From Desertifilum tharense IPPAS B-1220 (GTDB lineage: Bacteria; Cyanobacteriota; Cyanobacteriia; Cyanobacteriales; Desertifilaceae), in the NCBI RefSeq assembly GCF_001746915.1, contig NZ_MJGC01000041.1, positions 62,001 to 126,000 on the forward strand: a DNA stretch of 64,000 nt. Reading direction: 5' to 3'. The notes beneath the pieces are model-generated. The model saw nothing but the letters and a program-made list of their open reading frames with translations, did not search any database and had not been told where the DNA came from. Each line of letters starts with the position of its first letter. Position 1 is the first letter of the stretch. Positions 1 to 8,477 of the stretch are shown piece after piece. The position numbers and the translations under genes are program-made.

Positions 1-132
1 GGTAAAGCGAGCGCTCCCGACCCGAATATAACCGACTAAAGTGACTCGACCGGCTTTGACCATTGCATCAGCAGCAGCCAGAATCCCCGGAAACCCCTTT
101 GTTTCAATCGAGCCAACGGCAACTATGGACAT
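1..132 (-). CDS. ccmK4: Carboxysome shell protein CcmK4-like (5' part only)
   Basis: Partial gene; only the first 44 codons lie in the window and the rest runs off the left edge. The reading starts [16 protein letters not shown] and continues through [18 protein letters not shown], which is the conserved start of a BMC (Pfam00936) hexameric shell protein. The ending GSARFT matches the CcmK4 type. It would form hexamers in the carboxysome facets and control metabolite passage. An AGGAG ribosome site precedes the ATG at 130-132. It lies just downstream of a ccmK3-type gene on the same strand, the usual satellite ccmK3-ccmK4 arrangement outside the main ccm operon. Assignment to CcmK4 rather than CcmK2 rests on the neighbour and on the partial sequence. 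Confidence 0.85.
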   Translation of the reverse strand, partial: MSIVAVGSIETKGFPGILAAADAMVKAGRVTLVGYIRVGSARFT

Positions 133-221
133 TCCTTTCTCCTGATTAATTAAGCGTGAGAAACCCAAGCATTATTGTACGAGCCTTACTTCCCTTTTCA
201 GCTATCTCAGCAGGAATGAAA

Positions 222-530
222 TTAGGTTCTAAACGGTTCAACTTGTTCCGTATACTCAATCGGTAAAACCGCAACAATATTTTCTGGAGGGTTGGGCACA
301 ATGTAATGGGTGACAACCTCTCCACCAAAGGTTTTTTCAGCGGCTTCAATTCCGGCTGCGATCGCGGGCTTCACTTCTGAGATGCTCCCGCGAATGGCAA
401 TATAAAAGTGACCGCTCTCCGCAATATCGTAATAGACTAGCGTAACTCGTCCATTTTTAACGGCAGCATCTGCCGCCGCCAAGATAGCAGGAAACCCAAT
501 GGTCTGAATCACGCCAACTGCTGCGGGCAT
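222..530 (-). CDS. ccmK3: Carboxysome shell protein CcmK3-like
   Basis: A 102-residue single BMC-domain protein (PAAVGVIQTIGFPAILAAAD, then GRVTLVYYD, and a tail with PNPPENIVAVLPIEYTE). The VGVIQT start and the VYYD stretch replacing the usual VGYxK are typical of CcmK3, which in other cyanobacteria forms mixed hexamers with CcmK4 as minor shell components. Full length for the family. A perfect AGGAGG Shine-Dalgarno sits six bases before the ATG. The ccmK4-like gene starts 90 bases downstream on the same strand, so the two are probably co-transcribed. Confidence 0.9.
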   Translation of the reverse strand: MPAAVGVIQTIGFPAILAAADAAVKNGRVTLVYYDIAESGHFYIAIRGSISEVKPAIAAGIEAAEKTFGGEVVTHYIVPNPPENIVAVLPIEYTEQVEPFRT

Positions 531-619
531 TGCCCACCTCCTAACATCTTGAAAGCTTGGGGAAACTTCCCTATTTTACGCAGCTTTGCTGGCCAAACCA
601 ACAGGCGGTTTGGACAAGA

Positions 620-802
620 CTAATCGAGATAACCCATCAGTTGGTCGGAATCTTCTACGGTTTGATTGCTAGCCACAGGTCTGTCGTTGGGTAAGCGGTA
701 CGCTGGAGTAGAAGCGAGGGAGAGTCCTTGGTTGGGGTGGGTGGGAGAAGGTAAGGATTTGCGTTCGGGATTATTCGTCTGTTTTTGTTGCTGAGAAGCC
801 AT
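620..802 (-). CDS. Small hypothetical protein
   Basis: A 60-codon frame starting MASQQQKQTNNPERKS and ending DSDQLMGYLD. It is hydrophilic, rich in Ser, Pro, Asn and Gln, with no membrane segment or known motif, so probably disordered with a short conserved-looking C-terminal tail. It lies upstream of ccmK3 on the same strand with an 89-base gap. An in-frame TTG four codons upstream could also start it, but the ATG is the more likely start. No function can be assigned. Confidence 0.45.
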   Translation of the reverse strand: MASQQQKQTNNPERKSLPSPTHPNQGLSLASTPAYRLPNDRPVASNQTVEDSDQLMGYLD

Positions 803-958
803 TTTCCATCTCAATTGAGCTACTTTTAAAGTTTACTATAATCGGCGATCGCCCCCCCAAAAACCTTCATTTCTCTACATTCTGACCGATAATACTTCGT
901 AATTCTGCTAATTAATTTTTCTAATCGGGTTGAAAATATTATGGAACTTTGGAGCGTT

Positions 959-991
959 GGCGATTCGCGTAGCGCTCCCTTCGGGAATCGC
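959..991. repeat. Short palindromic intergenic repeat
   Basis: GCGATTC at 960-966 and its complement GAATCGC at 985-991 bracket the core GCGTAGCGCTCCCTTCGG. This is the style of short interspersed palindrome common between cyanobacterial genes. A further half-like GGCGATTCGCC lies at about 1018-1029. It generates overlapping artefactual reading frames on both strands. Confidence 0.6.
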
Positions 992-1049
992 ATTTGCATT
1001 CCTAGGAATTCGATGGGGGCGATTCGCCAAACGCACAGAACCGCATGGG

Positions 1050-1298
1050 TTAACAGAACTCGCTCTGATGCACGATCGCTTCCCCATAACCGGGAATCCA
1101 GACGACCCACTCGGTTGCAGACTGCTGGCACAACAAAAGCGCTTCATCGTCGCTGTAGTCGCTCAGGGGTTGCGTTAACTTCACCCACTGGTTAGGAGAG
1201 ACTTCGGGGCGTGCAGGGAATTGAGGCTGAAATAACCGCATTCCTCCAGAAAAGGATAAAGGCTTTAGGTCTGTAACGCGGTCTGCATAAAGTTTCAT
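1050..1298 (-). CDS. Small conserved-looking hypothetical protein
   Basis: An 82-residue frame starting MKLYADRVTDLKPLSF with a well-balanced globular composition and no membrane segment. The middle has NQWVKLTQPLSDYSDDEALL and the end EWVVWIPGYGEAIVHQ. ATG start at 1296-1298; a GAGG lies about 11 bases upstream. I recognise no domain. The composition (many W, V, P, G) and lack of low complexity make it likelier to be real than the overlapping frames in other phases. Confidence 0.6.
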   Translation of the reverse strand: MKLYADRVTDLKPLSFSGGMRLFQPQFPARPEVSPNQWVKLTQPLSDYSDDEALLLCQQSATEWVVWIPGYGEAIVHQSEFC

Positions 1299-1717
1299 CA
1301 GAGACGTTCCTCAACAACAACGGAGTACAAATGGACAAAAATAAAAATATTTCTGTAACAAAGACTACGGATTTTTGAGCGCCTGAGTCAAGAAACTGTT
1401 TGATAACTTCACAAAACAGTAGCAAACGATACTGAATTTTTGACAAAAGTTCTAACAGCGGGTAGAGGAATATGCAAGCCCGTTGGGATATCGCTGTAGC
1501 CATAACGCTGAAGACAAGCTGAAGGGTCTTTGACTCGCACTTGGCGATCGCCCCTCTAGTTCAAAAGAGGGGGAGAAAGAAAAAGAGTTTCCCCAAACCT
1601 TGTAGTGATTTTCTTGACGCGCTCAACCTAGCTTTATCAACAACGTCATTGACGTGGGAGAATAGCCACTGTAGAGAAATCTGAACCTCTAAAACTAATG
1701 GGGCGGCTGCCAACTCC
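1299..1717. other. Intergenic region with one hairpin
   Basis: No convincing gene. A leftward frame here overlaps the 1050-1298 gene and has an unbalanced Leu/Ile/Phe-rich composition. CCCCTCT at 1551-1557 pairs with AGAGGGG at 1566-1572 in a seven-base stem with an eight-base loop, next to a GCGATCGC site. No T-run follows on the plus strand, so terminator function is uncertain. Confidence 0.4.
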
Positions 1718-2008
1718 ATGAATCGCATGAGCGAATCTTGTAAAAATTGTACCTTTCATCTCCGCGATCGCACAGGGAAAACGACCGATCTGTTTCGCAT
1801 TTTCTCTGAGAACTTTCTCAACCGTTACCTAGAAAAACCCCAATTTCCAGGGCGCATGACCCTCATTTTAAGCCTTCTTAAAAAACTTGATTCCCCAGAA
1901 CGAGTGGCGCTACGGGAAATTGCCGATCGATGGCGATCGCAATTTCAAAGATTTCTCAAAGATAGAGCAAAAGACGTGACTTTTACGGACGCGATCGGTC
2001 ATAAATAA
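1718..2008 (+). CDS. Small hypothetical protein with N-terminal CxxC
   Basis: A 96-residue frame starting MNRMSESCKNCTFHLRD. It is basic and mostly helical in appearance, with one CKNC pair near the start and a helical stretch around FPGRMTLILSLLKKLDSPER. ATGs at 1718 and 1727 are both possible and neither has a clear ribosome site. It ends about 80 bases before the HD-GYP gene on the same strand. Two HIP1 sites fall inside it. Family unknown; it could be a small cyanobacterial protein or a chance frame. Confidence 0.4.
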   Translation: MNRMSESCKNCTFHLRDRTGKTTDLFRIFSENFLNRYLEKPQFPGRMTLILSLLKKLDSPERVALREIADRWRSQFQRFLKDRAKDVTFTDAIGHK

Positions 2009-2089
2009 ACTAGCGCCTAACCTCGGTGGAGATCGATTCCCGTCCGAGGGAGTTTGAAAGCAAGCACAACCCTAGTAAGGAACACCGAA

Positions 2090-3766
2090 ATGGATGCGCT
2101 TCATCCTGCAATCTCGCCAATTCACCATCAGGAAATTCTCCAAAAATCCGCAGAACAAGCTGAATTAATTGAGCAACTTCTCTCAATTGGTGCTGCCTTG
2201 TCAGGAAGCCATGACTTGGAAGAATTATTAAACCTAATTTTGTCCAAAAGTCGAGAAATTACCTGTAGCGATGCGGGCAGCGTTTACCTCGTCGATCGCA
2301 GCGATGAATCGCCCAAATTGGTGTTTAAAACGGCCCAAAATGACTCCATTCCGGCTGCTTCTTTTCGCGAATTTGCCATGCCGCTAACGCCAGCTAGCTT
2401 GGCAGGCTACGTCGCCATTACCGGGGAAAGTCTGAATATCTCAGACGCCTACGAGTTGCCAAAAACCGTCCCCTATCAACTCGATCGTAACTTCGATCGC
2501 GATTTTTCCTACCGCACGCGCTCGGTGTTAGTCTTACCGATGCAAAATCAAGAAGGAGAAATCACCGGGGTTTTGCAACTGATCAATCGCAAAATTCAAC
2601 CCAATGTTGCCTTAACCGAAGAAAATACCCTATTACGGACAAAAGCTTATTCAGCATGGGAAGAAAACATCGTGCGATCGCTGGCTTCCCAAGCCGCCAT
2701 TTCCATCGAACGCAACCAACTTCAAGAAAGTATTGAAAATCTCTTTGAAGGATTTGTCAAAGCCTCCATTCAAGTCATTGAAGCCCGCGATCCGACCACC
2801 TACGGTCATTCCGAACGAGTTGCAGAATTAACCGTCGGTCTAAGCTTAGAAGCAACAAGCGTCAACACGGGCCCCTTACGATCCATTTATTTTAGCGATC
2901 GCCAAATCCAAGAAATTCGCTACGCCGCCCTCCTACACGACTTCGGTAAAATCGGCGTCCCCGAAGCCATCTTAGGCAAGCGCAAAAAACTCTATCCCGA
3001 ACAACTCGATGTCATCCGCCATCGCTTTGCCCTAGCCCAACGCACCCTCGAAATGGAATGCGCCCACAGCAAATTCCAGTATCTCATCGAGCATCCCTTC
3101 AACTCCATCCACTCGCCCGCCGAGACGCAACAATGCTTGCATTGCCAGAAACTCAGCGCCTTAGAAAGCCAATTGCAATCTCGCATTACCCAACTGAATC
3201 GCTATTGGGACTTATTACTCGATCTCAACGAACCCGAAGCCATCCAGACGCGAGAATTTCAGGCCCTTTCTGAAGCCGCACTAGCCGAACTCGTCGCCCT
3301 TTCTGAATCCACCTACCGGGATATCGACGGGCAACTCAAACCCCTAGTCACCCCAGAGGAAATGGCGCAACTCATGGTGCCGCGAGGCAACCTCACCCCC
3401 CAAGAACGGCTAGCCATTGAAGCCCACGTTACCCACAGCTACGAATTCCTCAAGCGCATTCCTTGGACAAAGCACTTAAAACAAGTCCCCAACATTGCCT
3501 ACGGGCATCATGAGAAACTCGATGGTAGCGGCTACCCGCGCGGTTTAGTGCAAGATGAGATTCCCATCCAAACGCAGATTATGTCCATTGCTGATATTTA
3601 TGATGCCCTCACTGCAAGCGATCGCCCTTACAAGCGGCGTCTCCCCGTCGATGTCGTTCTCAACATCCTCCGCGCCGAAGCGGGCAAAAATAAAATTAAT
3701 ACCGATTTGGTGGAATTATTTGAACAGCGCCAAGTGTATAAAGTGTTAGGCCACGCCGCAGCTTAA
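2090..3766 (+). CDS. GAF and HD-GYP domain protein, probable cyclic-di-GMP phosphodiesterase
   Basis: A 558-residue protein. Residues about 23-210 form a GAF sensor domain (DAGSVYLVDRSD early on, then the GVLQLINRK strand). An HD-GYP hydrolase follows: HSERVAEL near 240, LLHDFGKIGVPE with the HD pair at 283-284, and HHEKLDGSGYPRGL from residue 473. HD-GYP proteins cleave c-di-GMP with a di- or tri-metal centre. The HD and GYP motifs are separated by about 190 residues, far more than usual; the insert carries a CLHCQK pair near 349. The ATG at 2090 is preferred over an upstream TTG at 2054 because AAGGA lies eight bases before it. No REC domain is present, so a ligand on GAF is the likely input. 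Confidence 0.85.
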   Translation: MDALHPAISPIHHQEILQKSAEQAELIEQLLSIGAALSGSHDLEELLNLILSKSREITCSDAGSVYLVDRSDESPKLVFKTAQNDSIPAASFREFAMPLTPASLAGYVAITGESLNISDAYELPKTVPYQLDRNFDRDFSYRTRSVLVLPMQNQEGEITGVLQLINRKIQPNVALTEENTLLRTKAYSAWEENIVRSLASQAAISIERNQLQESIENLFEGFVKASIQVIEARDPTTYGHSERVAELTVGLSLEATSVNTGPLRSIYFSDRQIQEIRYAALLHDFGKIGVPEAILGKRKKLYPEQLDVIRHRFALAQRTLEMECAHSKFQYLIEHPFNSIHSPAETQQCLHCQKLSALESQLQSRITQLNRYWDLLLDLNEPEAIQTREFQALSEAALAELVALSESTYRDIDGQLKPLVTPEEMAQLMVPRGNLTPQERLAIEAHVTHSYEFLKRIPWTKHLKQVPNIAYGHHEKLDGSGYPRGLVQDEIPIQTQIMSIADIYDALTASDRPYKRRLPVDVVLNILRAEAGKNKINTDLVELFEQRQVYKVLGHAAA

Positions 3767-3944
3767 ATTAATCCGATCGCTTCAAGTGTTTTGGGGTTTT
3801 CCGAGGACACTCAGGAAAAGTGACACACTTAGGCTATTGCAATGGCAACTCGCCAGCCATGCTGAAAATCTTACAGCGTGTGAGAAAACCTGAGCAACGT
3901 TAGCCGGAATTCATCCTCGATGTTGTCCTATCGGATAATTTCCA

Positions 3945-6900
3945 ATGTCCTCTCCTCACCATCCCTCGATCAAAATTGAGATTGCAACTCAAGCGGATCG
4001 TCCCGAAATCCTCACCGGACTTGAGGCTTGGTTGCAACTGGGGTTAATTGACGATCTCCAAGTCAGGCGTTTGTGTCGCCAGCATTTCACTTGTCCGCTA
4101 CCGGAAGTTGTCACCCCACCCCAACCCCTTGAGGCTGTCTCGCCTCCACCCCGTTCGCGCCCGTCCAAACCCGTTAAACCGACGGTGGCGACTGCACCCA
4201 AACCCAGCATCCTAGCGCAGATGGTGCAGTCGTTGATGGCAGAACTCAGCGTTCGCTGGCTGTTATTTCTGGGCGTTTTTCTTGTGGTTGTCTCCTCCGG
4301 CGTTTTAGCTGCCAGTCAGTGGGAACGGTTTCCGGCGGTCGGACAATATGGCGTGTTGTGGGGATATACGATTGTTTTTTGGTTAATTAGTTTATGGGCA
4401 GATCGACAGGCGAATTTACGCTTAACGGCCCAAACCCTGAGACTAGCTACCCTGTTACTGATTCCCGTCAATTTCTGGGCGATGGATACCTTTGGCTTGT
4501 GGCAGTCTCCCTGGAATTGGGGCGCGATCGCGATCGCCTCTGCGAGTCTAGTCGGAATTAGCCTACAACTCTTACCCCCTACCCCCTTCGGTCATCTGGG
4601 TTTAAGCCTCTTGCATTGGGGATGGGCTATTCCTCAATGGCCTGGAGTTGCCGTCTATTTGGGGGTGGGTGGAACTGCCCTCAGTAGCTTTCTCCCCCGT
4701 CGGGAAACCCCTCTAGATGGCGACAGAAACGCTTCTGGGCGTCTGCCGATTAAAAAAGCATTTTTAGTTATTTATGCCCTGTTAATCCTCTTGGGGCGGG
4801 CGGTATTCGTTGCCCAATGGGATATCCGCTATCTAGGTTTGGCGATCGCCCTGTGTGGCTTTCTCTTAATACGGGTAGAACGTCAACCCCCCGCCGAACG
4901 TCCATTACCGCATCTCGGTATCTGGAATTGGGAAGCCGTGGGTGGCGTCTTCATCCTTCTGGGTTGGGTTGTCACGGTTGGGGATATTTCCTTACAAGCC
5001 TTTGCTGTCAGCGGTTTAGCCGCCTGGTTCTTCGCTACTCGCCTGGTTACAACTTGGCGGCGTCGCGACTTATTCCTCCTGTGGGTGACGGGTTTGCAAG
5101 CCTGTTTCCTCCTGTGGCGAATTCTCCCCGATCCGCTCCAAAATCGGATAATAGAACTCACTAGCTATCCTGAAGCTTTATGGGGGATTGCCCTTTTACC
5201 TTATCTTGCCCTAAATGTGTGGGGTTGTGCCCAACTCGACCGACAGCAACAAACCCGGTTAGTTAACTTTGGGGAAGGGTTGACGCTGATTTTGGGTCTA
5301 ATATTAACGCTGGTGAGTTCCTGGGTGGCTACCCTACAGGCGATGAATCTGTTCGGTTCAACCCTGATTTTATATAGCGTCACCCAACGCTATCTGGCAA
5401 CCCCAACCTCTCCCGCCCGCCAGCAACGGGGAGAAACGTTAGTTTACCTGACGCATATTACAGGTTTGCTTACTTTGTTTTCCGGTATCAATGCAGCATT
5501 CCCTAACCTTCCCAGTCAAACCTGGTTAATTGTCACTTTGGGGTTAATGCTAGCAGAATGGGCGTTTAGCACGTTTGGAGAAGGGGGCGTTTGGCGCGCA
5601 AGTGCATGGCATTTAGGGTTAGGTTTGGCGGTTTTGACCTATTTGTCTACCAGTACCTTGTGTCAGCAGGAAGCCAGTTTTACCCATTGCTTGCTGTGGG
5701 GGGTAGCGCCGATCGGTTTAACGATGGTTGCGAGTTTCAACCGCCTGCGAACTCAAGCCGCCAGCCAATATAGTACGATCGCGATTATCCTGGCGCAACT
5801 CTTAACCCTAGAAGAACCGAGACTGCGCTTAGTCAGTTTGGGGTTAGGTTTTGGGTTGATGCTGGTGAATACGCAATATCTGCAAGCATTATATGCAGGC
5901 GCGATCGCGGTTGGCTTAGGCTTAGGTTTCCTGGGTGCATTCTTAGCTGAAGGCTGGGTGAGTTCGATTTCAGCTTGGATGGTAACTCTGAGCTTTATCC
6001 TGACGGGGTTATGGTTATTGTATGGTTATCTGGCTCAAGGCTATCGCATCGCCCGACGCCTTCCCCGATCGATCTATACTCTCGCAGTGGATGGTTGGGC
6101 GATCGCCCTTTGTCCTAGCCTGCTGACGTTGTTAATTATTCTACCCAGACAAGCGCTTCCCGATTGGGGAGAAATCAACCCTACCCTATTGGGAGTCGCC
6201 GCAATGGTGACAATGGGAATTACCGCTTATCGCAGTTGGCAATTACCGCGATCGCCCTTATTCCTGTATGCCAGTATTTTAGTCTGCGGGGTGGCGCAAG
6301 TTCCGCTATTTTTCCCCGTTTCCCTGCGGATCGCCGGGTTCGCCATCGCTACCCTACTCGTGTCGATCCAGGCGCGTTATTTAAGAAATACCTTAGCAGC
6401 CACAATTTCTGTAGGGTTCAGTTTAGGATTTGTGGCAACCCTCCTCTGGGAAGCCCCCTTTGTGCGTCAATGGGATTGGTTGATTGTCGGCGCGATCGCT
6501 ATCCTCATTCTGGGTATTCTCCATCAATTCCTGATTCGCCATTCCACCCCCATTCCCCAAGCCTACGCCAAAGCCGCCCAAATTTGGCAGATTGCCCTAT
6601 TAACTGTGCTACTGGCGATCGCCACCCTTCATTCTTGGGGCATTTATAGCGATATTTTCGCCCATCTCTTCTCGCCCAACAGCAGAACAATCGCAGCCCT
6701 TGCCCTATTGCTGGTGGGTATGATGTTGTTATATTGGCGATCGCCCGCAGCTTGGCACATCTATAGTGTGGGGTGGACGTTAGAACTGCTAACCGTTCAA
6801 ATCCTGGGTTTTGTCGGACAATCCGTTTTAGCGATCGCCATTGCCAATATTATCCTCGGTTTGCTGATTCAAGCCTTAGCCAGTTGGTGGTACCATCGCC

Positions 6901-8237
6901 ACCCCGAACACCCCCTATTTCCCAGCTTGCATATCTTACCCCTGATTTATGCCGGACTAGGAGCCATCTTACGTTGGGGTAGCATTACCGCTTGGACGGG
7001 GTTCACCACCTTGGGAATTGCCCTGATTGTCATCAGCTTAGGGCGGCGGCGGCGCAAATTCAAGCCCTTTGTCTACCTGGGAATGGTGGGAATCTCCGTT
7101 GGGGCTTACGAACTTCTACTCTATCAGCTTGCCCAACAACCGGGAGGAAACCTCGGAGATGGGTTAGTCGCGATCGCCGCTTTAGGAACCACGATCCTCT
7201 ACCTCTATCGCCTTCTCTCCCCTTGGCTGAGGGTAGCATTAACCCTTAGCGAAGCAGAACTGCGAACCGCCACCCACGCCCATTGGATTTGGAGTAGCTT
7301 AATCTTATGGATCGCCTCCTTTTATCCCATTGAAGCCACCTTAATGCTCGGCTTTGGGACAGGGGCATTCCTCGTCCAATATGCCCTGTTTCAGGGACGC
7401 AACCATCCCCACCTCAAATGGGGCGAAACCTGGGTCTATTTCGGCTTTCTAGAAGCCTTAGCGCTGAGAATTTATTGGTTGAGTACCCCCCTCGCCCAAT
7501 TATTAGCCGGCCCCTTAGTTCCCTGGAAAGTGGCGATCGCCTCTTTATTCGCCTACTTTTTATATATCCTGCCTTGGCAAAATTGGGGATGGTCGAACCG
7601 CCCGTGGAAACTAGCCGCCACCTTGGTTCCCTTAATTGGCATCGTCGAAAATCCCGCCCAATTTTACCCCATCAGCCTGTTAATCGCGGTCATTTTCTAT
7701 CTCTTTCTCGCCTGGGATAACCAACAAATCCGCTATACCTACATCAGCACCCTACTGTTGTTATGGATATCCTGGCGCTATTTTGCAACCTTGAGCTTAA
7801 CCCATCCCATTTGGTATATTGTCCCGTTAGGATGCTGTATTTTGTACATTGCCCAAGTTGATCCTCGATTGAATCAACCGACGTACAGACCGCTACGTCA
7901 CTTTATCCGCCTCTTGGGCAGCAGCCTTATTTGTTTCACCGCCCTCTTCACTCAACCCGGAGGAGGAATAACACCGGGAATTCTCAGTTTACTCGCGATT
8001 TTTGCAGGGTTAAGTTTGCGAGTCCGAGCTTTTCTTTTGGTTGGCACCCTCACGTTTATCCTTCATATCTTCTATCAATTAGTCATTCTCATTTTTGACT
8101 ACTCATTTATCAAATGGGTTGTTGGTTTAGCCGTTGGCATCAGCTTAATTTGGATTGCCTATAACTTTGAAACCCGTCGCGAACAAATCAATCAATTTCT
8201 TCAACATTGGCTATCTCAATGGCAAAGTTGGGAATAA
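3945..8237 (+). CDS. Very large polytopic membrane protein
   Basis: A 1430-residue protein. The first 90 or so residues are soluble: a helical segment (LEAWLQLGLIDDLQVRRLCR) followed by a Pro-rich linker. From residue about 100 nearly the whole length is hydrophobic, and more than thirty membrane segments can be picked out by eye. The first ones (WLLFLGVFLVVVSSGVLAAS) recall DUF2157-type membrane proteins, but that is a family impression, not a proven match. No catalytic motif, ATP site or transporter signature is visible. It stands alone between the HD-GYP gene and the permease-kinase gene, all on the plus strand. Function unknown; the length is extreme for a bacterial integral membrane protein. 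Confidence 0.75.
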   Translation: MSSPHHPSIKIEIATQADRPEILTGLEAWLQLGLIDDLQVRRLCRQHFTCPLPEVVTPPQPLEAVSPPPRSRPSKPVKPTVATAPKPSILAQMVQSLMAELSVRWLLFLGVFLVVVSSGVLAASQWERFPAVGQYGVLWGYTIVFWLISLWADRQANLRLTAQTLRLATLLLIPVNFWAMDTFGLWQSPWNWGAIAIASASLVGISLQLLPPTPFGHLGLSLLHWGWAIPQWPGVAVYLGVGGTALSSFLPRRETPLDGDRNASGRLPIKKAFLVIYALLILLGRAVFVAQWDIRYLGLAIALCGFLLIRVERQPPAERPLPHLGIWNWEAVGGVFILLGWVVTVGDISLQAFAVSGLAAWFFATRLVTTWRRRDLFLLWVTGLQACFLLWRILPDPLQNRIIELTSYPEALWGIALLPYLALNVWGCAQLDRQQQTRLVNFGEGLTLILGLILTLVSSWVATLQAMNLFGSTLILYSVTQRYLATPTSPARQQRGETLVYLTHITGLLTLFSGINAAFPNLPSQTWLIVTLGLMLAEWAFSTFGEGGVWRASAWHLGLGLAVLTYLSTSTLCQQEASFTHCLLWGVAPIGLTMVASFNRLRTQAASQYSTIAIILAQLLTLEEPRLRLVSLGLGFGLMLVNTQYLQALYAGAIAVGLGLGFLGAFLAEGWVSSISAWMVTLSFILTGLWLLYGYLAQGYRIARRLPRSIYTLAVDGWAIALCPSLLTLLIILPRQALPDWGEINPTLLGVAAMVTMGITAYRSWQLPRSPLFLYASILVCGVAQVPLFFPVSLRIAGFAIATLLVSIQARYLRNTLAATISVGFSLGFVATLLWEAPFVRQWDWLIVGAIAILILGILHQFLIRHSTPIPQAYAKAAQIWQIALLTVLLAIATLHSWGIYSDIFAHLFSPNSRTIAALALLLVGMMLLYWRSPAAWHIYSVGWTLELLTVQILGFVGQSVLAIAIANIILGLLIQALASWWYHRHPEHPLFPSLHILPLIYAGLGAILRWGSITAWTGFTTLGIALIVISLGRRRRKFKPFVYLGMVGISVGAYELLLYQLAQQPGGNLGDGLVAIAALGTTILYLYRLLSPWLRVALTLSEAELRTATHAHWIWSSLILWIASFYPIEATLMLGFGTGAFLVQYALFQGRNHPHLKWGETWVYFGFLEALALRIYWLSTPLAQLLAGPLVPWKVAIASLFAYFLYILPWQNWGWSNRPWKLAATLVPLIGIVENPAQFYPISLLIAVIFYLFLAWDNQQIRYTYISTLLLLWISWRYFATLSLTHPIWYIVPLGCCILYIAQVDPRLNQPTYRPLRHFIRLLGSSLICFTALFTQPGGGITPGILSLLAIFAGLSLRVRAFLLVGTLTFILHIFYQLVILIFDYSFIKWVVGLAVGISLIWIAYNFETRREQINQFLQHWLSQWQSWE

Positions 8238-8477
8238 CCCGGTAAAGTAGGTACGAAACCCAAGCTTTCAACAGTTTTGTCAATCAGGTGAGGTGGGACT
8301 TTGAAGGCGCGTGCAAAGTTTTTGCTGAACAGTTGCTCTTCAAAGCAAAATGTAGGATTGAAGACCCAACCGGGCGACGCTCATCAGGGGTGCATCTATT
8401 ATTCAGGTTGTACTTTCCCCCAGCATTGCTACCTTTTGTCTCCATCCCCATTGCGGGAGTTTATCGATCAACGCCCT

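Noticed and set aside
826..1195. Overlapping frames of about 80-100 residues on both strands
   Set aside because: They pass through the short palindromic repeat at 959-991 and overlap the 1050-1298 gene; composition is not protein-like.
1192..1503. Leftward 103-residue frame
   Set aside because: Overlaps the better 1050-1298 frame, is rich in Leu/Phe without a membrane pattern, and has no ribosome site.
4817..5164. Rightward 115-residue frame and an antisense partner
   Set aside because: Lie entirely inside the 1430-residue membrane protein gene in other phases.
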